This document shows, piece after piece, positions 33,941 to 41,450 of a DNA stretch of 42,264 nucleotides (position 1 is the stretch's first letter; each line of letters begins with the position of its first letter). A model generated the notes under the pieces. The model was not told the origin of the DNA. It made no database searches and saw nothing but the letters and a program-made list of their open reading frames with translations. Both the position numbers and the translations under genes were made by a program. Source of the DNA: Bryobacteraceae bacterium. Its GTDB lineage: Bacteria; Acidobacteriota; Terriglobia; Bryobacterales; Bryobacteraceae. The stretch spans positions 1 to 42,264 of the forward strand of contig JAICLJ010000020.1 in the NCBI GenBank assembly GCA_025927575.1, given 5' to 3'.

Positions 33941-34831
33941 CTAACCATGGTCGAAAGCTAATCGGGCGGCTCCCAACAGGCCGGCATCTTCTCCGAGCTG
34001 GGATACTTCAATTCGCACTTGCCGCGCGGCGACAGGCTGAGCACAGCGGGTGATCACGCGTTTGATCGAACCGAGGAACAGATCGGCCGCTTGCATCAAG
34101 CCGCCGCCCAGGACGACCATCTCGGGATTCAGAAGGCTGATGATGTTCGCGATCCCCATTCCGAGATATCGCGCTGCTCCATCGATTGCCTGAATGGCCG
34201 CCACATCCCCGCGGCGCGCGGCCGAGACAACCTGTTCCGCCGAGGATACGTCCAACCGCCGTGCCAACCCGGGACCAGCCGATTCTGCCTCCCAGCAGCC
34301 CACCTTTGTATAGATCTCAGATCGCGATGGATTCAGAGCAAACCAACCAACAGCGCCTGCGATATCGGAGTGCCCGCGAAGCAATTGGCCGCCCGCGATA
34401 ATTCCCGCGCCAATTCCTGTGCCGACAGCGAGGAATACAACGTCGTTCAGGCCCCTGGCAATGCCGAGCCATCGTTCCCCGAGAACATATCCGGCGCGAT
34501 CGCTGTCGATGAAGGCTTTCAGCTTAAGCCTGTCTTCCAACTCCGCCCGCAAAGGTACCTCATCGGGCCCCCACAGATTTGGCGCCCACACGCTACCGCT
34601 CCCGGCGAAGTAGATTCCCGGAACAATGATGCCGACCGGCTTCGGGCCGTTATCCGGCGCCGGAGAAACTGCCCCGGCTTCTTGAATCACCTGCACAATT
34701 TGCTCGATAGTCGTCGCCGGAGTTCCGGCCGCAACAGGAACCTTCTTGCGCCAGAACACACTGCCGTCGCGATGCACCACAGCGGCACACAGTTTGGTTC
34801 CTCCCAAATCGATGGCAATGACGTAATCCAT
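33941..34831 (-). CDS. ROK-family sugar kinase, atypical
   Basis: The 296-residue protein has the ROK ATP-binding start AIDLGGTKLCAAVV (Asp8) and the phosphate loop AVGTGIGAGI at 135-144. A candidate catalytic Asp111 is in DSDRAGYVLGE, where most ROK kinases have NDANAAALGE. The zinc motif CxCGxxGC is absent: after His154 only Cys179 (VGCWEAESAG) remains. This places it in a divergent ROK branch. It likely phosphorylates the sugar released by the GH42 enzyme. The gene follows GH42 after 15 nt and is separated from the SIS gene by 90 nt. Confidence 0.83.
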   Translation of the reverse strand: MDYVIAIDLGGTKLCAAVVHRDGSVFWRKKVPVAAGTPATTIEQIVQVIQEAGAVSPAPDNGPKPVGIIVPGIYFAGSGSVWAPNLWGPDEVPLRAELEDRLKLKAFIDSDRAGYVLGERWLGIARGLNDVVFLAVGTGIGAGIIAGGQLLRGHSDIAGAVGWFALNPSRSEIYTKVGCWEAESAGPGLARRLDVSSAEQVVSAARRGDVAAIQAIDGAARYLGMGIANIISLLNPEMVVLGGGLMQAADLFLGSIKRVITRCAQPVAARQVRIEVSQLGEDAGLLGAARLAFDHG

Positions 34832-34846
34832 TATGGTTGTGCCGTT

Positions 34847-37180
34847 CTATCGCGGCGAAAGCTTCACCACCCATACATCGTCCGGAGCGATCCGTTTTCG
34901 GATGGTCAAGCCGCCCGGTTCAGCAGCAATCTGGACAGCGTTCTGTGTCACAAGATCGACGCCGCTATAGGACCGATCCGGAAGCCGCAGCGATACAGAT
35001 GGCTCGATGGCCTGGCTACCGTGATTGAAGACGAATAGCAAAATGTCGCGCCCGCTTTCGAGATACCTCACCTCGGGCGATGCTCCCGACACAGTACCTG
35101 GCGACGGCACGCCAGCCCACTTAAGCAGAGCCGTGTAAAACCGTATCGCGGCGGGATCGCGTCGAGTTTCGTATGCGGCGCTGACGTAGGACCCGATCAT
35201 TATAGTTTCACCCTTGCCGTAGGACGACAGAACAGCGGCGGCTGCGCCGCTGGGGAATGCCGCCACAACGTGCGCCTGCGGCCCAAGCGGCTTCAACGTT
35301 TCCTCGTACCAGCGTGCCGGCAGCGATTCGCCGGCCGGGAAACCAGGGAGGTCCGCGCTCGTCCACTTCAAAGCGGTGCGCCCGTCCTTACCGGTCTGCA
35401 CATCCGTTTCGCGGCAGCCCATCACTTCATACAAGCCCATGCCGGGAATGGTCGGAGAAGAAGCGCCGTGCTCGTTATTCCAACCGAGTCGCGCCTCCGC
35501 GACCAGATGGCCGCCATTGTGGACGTATTCTTTGAACTGCTCAGCCGAGGAAGAAGGAATCATGAGCGGATACGGCAATATGACGAGCTTGTACTGCTTC
35601 AACAGCGTTTGCGACAAGCGACTGATGTGAATGAAATCGACCGGCACGTTCGTGGGAAATAGCGCGCGATACACGCCAAGCATCGAATCGCGCTCGATCC
35701 CGGCCACCTCGCCCTGAGGGCCCCCGTAAACGGTCTGGCGCTGCCGCCCGCCCACAAAGTAGGAAAGCGGGTTGTAAACGATCGCCACTTCCGCCTTCGG
35801 AGGATGCGCTTCGAGAAATGTTTTCTGATTGCGGTCGACAACCTTTGCAATCGATCCGGCCACGCGGCTTCGCTCGGTAATGCTTCCGTCGAGCTTGATG
35901 AGTCCAAAGCCTCCCGATTCGTATCCCGTGCTCATTGGATACCAGGCATAGTAGTTGATCGCCTTCGCTCCGCGCGAAAGCGCGCTCCAGGTCCAGTCGC
36001 GTATATCTTCGGGCGTCACGGTCGGCGAAACATTCAACGCGACAGTACCGAAACCGCCCTGCAGTTCACCAATCCAGAACCCGCGGCCGCCATTCGCGAA
36101 TCCGAACGAGCGCGTGAAATCGAGCAGCGCCCCGCGCCATTGAACATCGCGATTCACAAAAGATGAATGCTTCGGATAGAACGAAGTCCCGTAATAGTCG
36201 ACCTGCGAAGTCATAGTCCAGTCGTCGGGTTGGCCTTCCCACCAGAGCGGTGAGCTGAAGAGGCCAACGCCGGCAGCGTGTGAAGTGGCGACAACGTTGG
36301 GATCGACACGTTTCACGGCCTCATAACGATCGCGCAGATCTTGACCAAGCTTATAGACGATAAATTCCTTCCAGTCGATGAAATCGGTGTAGGAAAGGAT
36401 GGTGCTCAGGCGGTTTGGCTCGACCTGGTCCCATGCAGTGTACTGGCGATACCAGGAGTCGTTGAGTTTATCGAGCGATCCATATTTCTTTTTCAGCCAT
36501 GAACGAAAGCGCGCAATGGAATATTTGCAAAAGCAGAATTCCGGGTGATAGATGTATGTCGGCGTCGCCCAGTTAATCACGTGCGGCTCGCTCCAAAGAT
36601 CCCATCCAAGAAATGCCGGACTTTTCTTCGCGTCCTGCGCCAGCGCCGTGTAGAACTTCAGCTCCTCTTCATGCACGCCGGGATTATCGACGCAGTAGCC
36701 CGGAGCGGATTCCGGATGAATGGCTTCGCCGTTGGAAGAAACGAACAAGGAGTCGGGGTATTTGCGGCCGACCCACGACGGCGCCGAATCCATGTAGACC
36801 TGAACGATTACCTTCAACCCCTGCTCTTCTGCCAGCTTCAGAATGACGTCAATAGTCTGAAATTGATAGCGTCCTTCGTCCGGCTCTCCGCTCGCCCAAT
36901 CGATCCAGCAGCGGACCGTGTTGAAGCCGAGCTTTTTGATTTGAACAATATCCTTCCGCCAGGCATCCACCTTCGATAACGGATCGCGCTCAAGCATAGG
37001 GGCACGCGCTTTGCCTCCGCCGTACCAGACGGAAATGGGGAAGAAGTTTTCCGCGCGAGGCTGCTGCGCAAACATGTTTGCGGAAACGAAAAATAAGAGG
37101 ACAAGAAGAACGGAGACCAGGCGGGCGAGGCATGCCTCGCCCCTACGACAGACAACGAATTTCGTGTCGGGGCTGGGCAT
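34847..37180 (-). CDS. Secreted GH42-type glycosidase (beta-galactosidase-like)
   Basis: The 777-residue protein has a signal peptide with a core at about 21-34 and cleavage near ANMFA. A GH42 TIM barrel follows, with the acid/base Glu198 in DLWSEPH and the nucleophile Glu372 in WIGELQGG. A trimerisation/flavodoxin-like domain (about 425-640) and a C-terminal beta domain complete it. GH42 enzymes cleave beta-galactosides with retention. The usual zinc-site Cys cluster is reduced to CFC at 216-218. The start is uncertain: the frame is open to ATGs at 37222 and 37240 (2 nt after the gntR stop), and a palindrome cluster lies across the N-terminal codons. I chose 37180 because AGGAG lies about 16 nt upstream and the leader then looks signal-like. 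Confidence 0.85.
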   Translation of the reverse strand: MPSPDTKFVVCRRGEACLARLVSVLLVLLFFVSANMFAQQPRAENFFPISVWYGGGKARAPMLERDPLSKVDAWRKDIVQIKKLGFNTVRCWIDWASGEPDEGRYQFQTIDVILKLAEEQGLKVIVQVYMDSAPSWVGRKYPDSLFVSSNGEAIHPESAPGYCVDNPGVHEEELKFYTALAQDAKKSPAFLGWDLWSEPHVINWATPTYIYHPEFCFCKYSIARFRSWLKKKYGSLDKLNDSWYRQYTAWDQVEPNRLSTILSYTDFIDWKEFIVYKLGQDLRDRYEAVKRVDPNVVATSHAAGVGLFSSPLWWEGQPDDWTMTSQVDYYGTSFYPKHSSFVNRDVQWRGALLDFTRSFGFANGGRGFWIGELQGGFGTVALNVSPTVTPEDIRDWTWSALSRGAKAINYYAWYPMSTGYESGGFGLIKLDGSITERSRVAGSIAKVVDRNQKTFLEAHPPKAEVAIVYNPLSYFVGGRQRQTVYGGPQGEVAGIERDSMLGVYRALFPTNVPVDFIHISRLSQTLLKQYKLVILPYPLMIPSSSAEQFKEYVHNGGHLVAEARLGWNNEHGASSPTIPGMGLYEVMGCRETDVQTGKDGRTALKWTSADLPGFPAGESLPARWYEETLKPLGPQAHVVAAFPSGAAAAVLSSYGKGETIMIGSYVSAAYETRRDPAAIRFYTALLKWAGVPSPGTVSGASPEVRYLESGRDILLFVFNHGSQAIEPSVSLRLPDRSYSGVDLVTQNAVQIAAEPGGLTIRKRIAPDDVWVVKLSPR

Positions 37181-37189
37181 GCCCAGTCC
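37123..37189. repeat. Palindrome cluster at the 5' end of the GH42 gene
   Basis: Three adjoining inverted repeats: GGGCGAGGCATGCCTCGCCC (37123-37142, perfect), CGACA...TGTCG enclosing ACGAATTTCGT, and CTGGGCATGCCCAG (37173-37186, perfect). The cluster is much more palindromic than normal coding DNA and resembles the hairpin-rich dispersed elements of this genome type. It overlaps the codons before the signal-peptide core of the GH42 gene and provides one of its possible start codons. Confidence 0.65.
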
Positions 37190-37242
37190 GGCGCTTCTCC
37201 TGGAGTGTTCGAGAGTGAGCATGGGACAGCGATTGTGCATTG

Positions 37243-38001
37243 CTAAAAAGAGCTCAGGTTCAGAACGACCTGATAACGGTCGCCCCGCATCACCGACCAA
37301 ACATATTCGAGGGGGGTGCCGTCCGCCAATAAACTGAGGCGTTCCGCGGAAAGAGCGGGCGCTCCGGGCTGCAATCCAAGTTGATGGGCATCGCCGCGGT
37401 TCAGCGCAATCGCGCAATGCGTCTCGCGAGCATGTGCCGGCTTCAGCCCGAATCGCGATTCGAGCGTCTCGTAGAGCGATGCCGCCCCAAAATCGATCGC
37501 GGTGATTCCAGGAACTCGTTCGAGCGCAAGATGCGCTGTTTGCACGCCCATGATCTCGCCATCAGCAAGCCGGATGCGCTTCAAGCGGAAAACGCTCGCC
37601 CGCGGATGGATGGCGAGTTTGTTCGCTAAATCCAAATCGGCCGGAATCACTTCAGCGGCAAGCACCCGGGAACTCGCGGTCAGCCCTCGAAGCTCCATTT
37701 CATCGCTAAAGCAGGTCAGCTTTCGCGGTCCTTGCACCACGCGCGGATTAGTGACGAAGGTCCCGCGGCCTTGTTCGCGCCGGACATATCCAGCGGCGGC
37801 AAGCGTTTTGAGAGCTTCGCGAACGGTGATCTTGCTCACTTCGTAGCGAGCCGCAATGAAATCCTCGTTGGGCAGCCGGTCTCCGATCCGAAGTTCTCCG
37901 CGTTCAATTTGCCGCTGCAGGACGCCGCGGAGTTGATGATACAGAGGAATGGGCGACGAGCGGTCGAGGGTGGCCACGAGGGTATGGGGAGAGAATGCCA
38001 T
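37243..38001 (-). CDS. GntR/HutC-family transcription regulator with UTRA domain
   Basis: The 252-residue regulator has an N-terminal winged helix (about 15-85: IPLYHQLRGVLQRQIE, then the recognition region YEVSKITVREALKTLAAAGYV) and a UTRA effector domain (about 100-245). This is the layout of NagR/DasR and YvoA, which sense GlcN-6-P or GlcNAc-6-P, and fits an amino-sugar locus. It is the first gene of a six-gene minus-strand unit and divergent from the NagB-II-like SIS enzyme at 38106. The 104-nt spacer is the natural place for its operator, so it probably represses both transcripts until a phosphosugar binds. Confidence 0.88.
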   Translation of the reverse strand: MAFSPHTLVATLDRSSPIPLYHQLRGVLQRQIERGELRIGDRLPNEDFIAARYEVSKITVREALKTLAAAGYVRREQGRGTFVTNPRVVQGPRKLTCFSDEMELRGLTASSRVLAAEVIPADLDLANKLAIHPRASVFRLKRIRLADGEIMGVQTAHLALERVPGITAIDFGAASLYETLESRFGLKPAHARETHCAIALNRGDAHQLGLQPGAPALSAERLSLLADGTPLEYVWSVMRGDRYQVVLNLSSF

Positions 38002-38010
38002 CGATCATCG

Positions 38011-38032
38011 CAACCAATATATCCTCAGGTTG
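38011..38032. promoter_or_regulatory. Candidate GntR operator in the divergent spacer
   Basis: The spacer 38002-38105 contains CAACC (38011-38015) and its inverted complement GGTTG (38028-38032) around an AT-rich 12-nt centre. A weaker GTC/GAC pair lies at about 38037-38050. Either could bind the dimeric GntR/UTRA protein encoded beside it. This is inference from symmetry and position only. Confidence 0.3.
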
Positions 38033-38105
38033 TTAGGTCATTATACAGACTGCGCGTGAGGGCGTTTCAGGTAGTCGACTGCCGGCCCGATGCTATCTTC
38101 ATTGC

Positions 38106-39167
38106 ATGTCGACCATGCTTGAAGAAATCCGGCAGCAGCCGGCCGCTATTGAACGAACTTTCAAGTCGGAGTCGCGGAATGTGGAGCGCCTTCGGAAACA
38201 CTTTGAGACGCACCGGCCGCGTTTCATCGTTCTGGCCGCGCGCGGAACCTCGGATAACGCGGCTCAGTTCGGGCGGTACCTGCTCGAAATCACCACCGGC
38301 ATCCCCGTTTCGCTGGCCGCGCCGTCCGTCTACACTCTCTACAAAGCTCATGTCGACCTGAAAGACGCGCTCGTCGTGGCTATTTCGCAATCCGGAGAAT
38401 CCACGGATACGAATCTTGTTCTGGAGCGCGCGCATGAAGCAGGCGCGATGACCATCGGAATTACAAACGAGGCCGACAGCGCTCTCGCCAAGATGTGCGA
38501 TTATGCGTTTCTTGTGCGCGCCGGAAAAGAACGCAGCGTCGCGGCCACAAAGACGTACACGGGTCAGATCTTCTCGCTGTACATGCTTGCCTATGCTCTA
38601 GGCGCGGCGATCAAGCTGGCCGATTTGGCAAAGCTGGCGGATTTCGCCGGCGCGGCCCTGAAGCTGGAATCGGAAATTCGGACGCGGGCAGAGCGATACC
38701 GCTTCATGCGGCAGGCTGTGGTTATAGGGCGCGGGCTCAATTACGCAAATTCGTTCGAATTTGCCCTGAAACTGATGGAAACCTGCTATGTCGTTGCCGA
38801 GCGGTTCTCGTCGGCTGATCTGCTCCACGGGCCTATCGCGATGCTCGAATCCTCATTTCCCGCGTTCGTGTTTGCTCCCGCGGGGGTGACGTGGAAGCCG
38901 ATTGGGGAACTACTGGAGCGGCTGAAATCCATTCAGGTGGAGAGCCTCATCATCACCGATCGCAGCAATCAAGAGGTGCAAGCGGTCGAGAAGAACGTTG
39001 TGACTATTCCGGCCGGGTTGGTCCGCAAGTCCGCGATTCCGGAAGAACTCTTTACCGCAATCCCTTACATAATTCCCGGTCAGATGTTTGCAGCCTGTCT
39101 CGCCGAGGTCAAAGGACTCGATCCCGACAAGCCGCGAACTCTCAGCAAAGTTACACTTACACTTTAG
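38106..39167 (+). CDS. SIS-domain aminosugar isomerase/deaminase (GlmS C-terminal-like, NagB-II/AgaS type)
   Basis: The 353-residue protein contains two SIS domains, as in the isomerase half of GlmS, but no glutaminase domain. Phosphosugar loops are ARGTSDNA (45-52) and SQSGESTD (94-101), and the tail KGLDPDKPRTLSKVTLTL is GlmS-like. Such stand-alone proteins work as alternative glucosamine- or galactosamine-6-phosphate deaminases (NagB-II, AgaS). It would feed fructose-6-P or tagatose-6-P to glycolysis. Divergent from gntR and so likely controlled by it. The ATG at 38106 has a poor ribosome binding site; a second in-frame ATG is three codons on. Confidence 0.86.
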   Translation: MSTMLEEIRQQPAAIERTFKSESRNVERLRKHFETHRPRFIVLAARGTSDNAAQFGRYLLEITTGIPVSLAAPSVYTLYKAHVDLKDALVVAISQSGESTDTNLVLERAHEAGAMTIGITNEADSALAKMCDYAFLVRAGKERSVAATKTYTGQIFSLYMLAYALGAAIKLADLAKLADFAGAALKLESEIRTRAERYRFMRQAVVIGRGLNYANSFEFALKLMETCYVVAERFSSADLLHGPIAMLESSFPAFVFAPAGVTWKPIGELLERLKSIQVESLIITDRSNQEVQAVEKNVVTIPAGLVRKSAIPEELFTAIPYIIPGQMFAACLAEVKGLDPDKPRTLSKVTLTL

Positions 39168-39221
39168 CTGGATGAGTCATCGTCTGCTGACTGCGTGTTT
39201 CGGAGGCGACAATTGCCGGGC

Positions 39222-39647
39222 ATGAATCAGGATTGTGTTTTCTGCGGGATCATCGCCGGGAAGATTCCTGGCGCTCGTGTCTGCGAGGACAGCGATTTTG
39301 TAGCCTTCCTCGACGCGCACCCGCTTTTTCCCGGCCACGTGTTGCTCTGCCCGCGGGAACACTATGTCACCTTTACGGATGTTCCCGCCGATCTCGTCGG
39401 ACCGATGTTCCTGAAGGGGCAATTGTTGACCAATGCCGTTAAGTCCGCGCTCGACGCTGAGGGAACTTTTCTCGCGATCAACAACACAGTTAGCCAGACA
39501 GTCCCTCACCTCCACCTTCACATTGTTCCGCGCCGCCGGGGAGACGGGCTGAGAGGTTTCTTCTGGCCGCGAAATAGATACGCCGATTCGGACGCTATGG
39601 AGAAGGTCCGGGCCTCCATCGAACGTGAGGCAAAAAAGCTGTCGTAA
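39222..39647 (+). CDS. HIT-family nucleotide hydrolase
   Basis: The 141-residue protein has the zinc Cys pair CVFC at residues 5-8, and the histidine triad PHLHLHIVP that attacks the alpha-phosphate of nucleotide conjugates. HIT proteins of this type act on AMP-lysine or AMP-linked substrates, or as Ap4A-type hydrolases. The ATG at 39222 fits family N-termini. A TTG at 39213 sits at better spacing from GGAGG (39202-39206) and would add three residues; the frame is also open to a GTG at 39195. The gene is 54 nt after the SIS gene and could share its transcript, though a functional link is unlikely. Confidence 0.9.
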   Translation: MNQDCVFCGIIAGKIPGARVCEDSDFVAFLDAHPLFPGHVLLCPREHYVTFTDVPADLVGPMFLKGQLLTNAVKSALDAEGTFLAINNTVSQTVPHLHLHIVPRRRGDGLRGFFWPRNRYADSDAMEKVRASIEREAKKLS

Positions 39648-39680
39648 CGCGCCTAACGAACTAATTGCAGCAACTCCACC

Positions 39681-39833
39681 ATGAAACGCAAAAAGTTCGA
39701 CGTCAAGAAAGAAGTGAAGGGCATTGCGCGAGAACGGATAGGCAGCCCGAAGCCGGCTCGTGTGATTAAGCCGAAGTCCGAACGCCCAAAGCCCAAGCAC
39801 AAGAAACTGCCGTTGAACGAAAGCAACGACTAG
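39681..39833 (+). CDS. Small Lys/Pro-rich protein, 50 aa
   Basis: An ATG at 39681 opens a 50-codon frame to TAG at 39831. The product starts MKRKKFDVKKEVKGIARERI and continues with a Pro/Lys-rich stretch (KPKSERPKPKHKK) before an acidic-polar end. It is strongly basic and probably unstructured, as in nucleic-acid or ribosome-associated small proteins. It lies 33 nt after the HIT gene on the same strand. There is no strong Shine-Dalgarno sequence. Function unknown; its size would let automatic callers miss it. Confidence 0.65.
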   Translation: MKRKKFDVKKEVKGIARERIGSPKPARVIKPKSERPKPKHKKLPLNESND

Positions 39834-39858
39834 CGAAGGCAGTCTCGGCAACCAGCGT

Positions 39859-40578
39859 CTAGCTGGGTGTAAAAAAGGCGCCGACCAGCTTCAAGAGCAG
39901 CGCCAACGCAAAGAGCGGCACAATCGCGATAAAGGCTTTTCCCTTCGTGACGCGGTATGCCGCGGCTATGATCAGCACGGCCATGACAATCAGCCAGATT
40001 TGGAAGACGCTTACGAAACCCAGGAGAGCAACCAGGATGTGATTCGTGCCCTGCGGCGCGAAAATATCCAATCCGATGGCGGGTTGCAGGTCGGCCATGC
40101 CCGACGGTTCGCCTTTCGCGTGGAGAATGACAGCCTGTACAACAGCCTGCAGCACTGTGATCAGTGACAGGCCGGCCATGAGGTTGAATAGTTCGATGAA
40201 GCGAGCTTGAATATTGATGACCGAACATGTGGCCCAGACAATCAACGCCATGATGGCCCAGAAAATCACCATAATGGCTGGAGACAGAAAGACGGCCACC
40301 TTCTGTATCATCAGCCCTATCTGCATGCCGCGTTGATAGCGCGCCGGATCCACGTTGGGTGGCGGCGCCTGGTTCATCATCGCTTGCTGCACCAGCGGCA
40401 TGTTCAGCACGCCGAGAAGGATGAGTACGATGGAAGCCAAAATTAGGGGAGCGATCCAAAACCATTTTCTGGGCAAACGCTTCGCCGCGGCTTGCGCATC
40501 AATGAAGAAATTGAACATCCCGCCGAAATCGCTCATTGGGCCCTCGGGTTCCGCTGCGGGCAATACCTGATCCGCCAT
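39859..40578 (-). CDS. Yip1-family membrane protein
   Basis: The 239-residue protein has a soluble N-terminus of about 38 residues and five predicted membrane helices: about 41-61, 95-115, 125-150, 180-200 and 205-235. The layout and the helix-1 lead-in (FNFFIDAQAAAKRLPRKWFW) fit bacterial Yip1/DUF1282 proteins. Their role in bacteria is not established. GAGGAG 7 nt before the ATG supports the start. Convergent with the small basic protein and divergent from the copper lipoprotein. Confidence 0.78.
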   Translation of the reverse strand: MADQVLPAAEPEGPMSDFGGMFNFFIDAQAAAKRLPRKWFWIAPLILASIVLILLGVLNMPLVQQAMMNQAPPPNVDPARYQRGMQIGLMIQKVAVFLSPAIMVIFWAIMALIVWATCSVINIQARFIELFNLMAGLSLITVLQAVVQAVILHAKGEPSGMADLQPAIGLDIFAPQGTNHILVALLGFVSVFQIWLIVMAVLIIAAAYRVTKGKAFIAIVPLFALALLLKLVGAFFTPS

Positions 40579-40662
40579 GGTTTAACTCCTCGGTCTGAAA
40601 TAACTTGCAGGGCATTATACCTGTTTTTTGGGCTCCCGCGACACTGCGAGGTACGCTGAAAG

Positions 40663-41034
40663 ATGAAGGCGATTCAAGTGCTAGCAAGATTCAGATCGCA
40701 GCGAACATCCCGGTCCGGCCTCCGCAGCTTCTTAGCCGTCGCGATTGTGTTGGCGCTGTCAGTCGCGTGTTCGCGCGAGCCCAGCCCCAAAGCGCCTGAG
40801 CACCAGTACCAGATGACGGGCGTTGTCGTCAGATTGGACGCTCAGCTTCAAACAGCCACTATCAAACAGGGACCAATTAAGGGCTGGATGGAGGCAATGA
40901 CGATGGAATACCCGGTCCCCTCAAAGAGCGATTTCGCAAAGCTGCGTGAAGGCGGAAAAATCACGGCAACTGTCGACGTGAGTGGCTCCGATTACAGTCT
41001 CAGCAATATTCAGGTACAGAGCGGTTCGCAGTAA
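40663..41034 (+). CDS. CusF-like copper-binding lipoprotein
   Basis: The 123-residue protein has a basic N-terminus, a hydrophobic helix and a lipobox LSVAC (Cys36), so it is a likely lipoprotein. The C-terminal OB-fold-like domain has the copper-binding motif GWMEAMTMEYPV with Trp75, Met79 and Met81. This is the arrangement of CusF/CopK-related proteins, in which Trp and two Met bind Cu(I). The His ligand of E. coli CusF is not seen. Such domains deliver or buffer copper in the periplasm and often sit beside SCO1 or efflux genes; neither is adjacent here, but the c-heme/Cu protein at 29.8 kb is another copper protein of the window. Confidence 0.82.
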   Translation: MKAIQVLARFRSQRTSRSGLRSFLAVAIVLALSVACSREPSPKAPEHQYQMTGVVVRLDAQLQTATIKQGPIKGWMEAMTMEYPVPSKSDFAKLREGGKITATVDVSGSDYSLSNIQVQSGSQ

Positions 41035-41450
41035 TTCGATCTTCCACCGCCTACGGACGACCTCTTCGGGCAAGCTCCTCCGGTTCAAATTCGCACTTAG
41101 CAGGCTTTCATTTCCTCACTTACTAAGCGCATGGACAATGTCGGTCCAACAATTGCCAAGTATCCACAAACTCGACATTCGCTGTCCCACGGACTCTTAG
41201 TCTGGTGCGTCGGTGCTCGTGCGAGTGTGTATTTTTGAATCTTTATCGACTAAACAGATGTGCGCGCTCAGGCCTGCCATGCCTGAATTTTCGAGTCCGA
41301 GGCCGGAAGCGCCAGGACCAGAACTTTTCAAACCCGCTTTACTGTGAGGCGGACGTCTGTCTGCGCGTGAGCCTCGGCCGCGCTCTCCGGATGTTTGACT
41401 CGAAAGACGAGGGAAGGCGCCGCCTTGTCGAATCGAACTTCCGCGGGGTT
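41035..41450. other. Intergenic region with a decayed repeat copy
   Basis: The region between the copper lipoprotein gene and the convergent SDR gene has no credible ORF. Its right half holds a degenerate copy of the MITE-like element (41342-41394), reaching close to the SDR stop. The left half shows nothing I can identify. Confidence 0.5.
41342..41394 (+). repeat. MITE-like element, degenerate copy 3
   Basis: CTGTGAGGCGGACG, then GTCTGCGCG, then GGCCGCGCTCTCCGGATGTT follow the same order as copies 1 and 2 (TTGTGGGGCAGACG, GTCTGCGCG, AGCCGCGCTCTTCGGATGTT). The second hairpin arm has mutated (GTGAGCCT) and the right inverted end is not recognisable. Probably an old copy. Confidence 0.55.

Noticed and set aside
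37123-37142. Perfect 20-bp palindrome as a possible transcription factor site
   Set aside because: It lies within the GH42 leader codons and next to two more palindromes, which fits a repeat element better than an operator.
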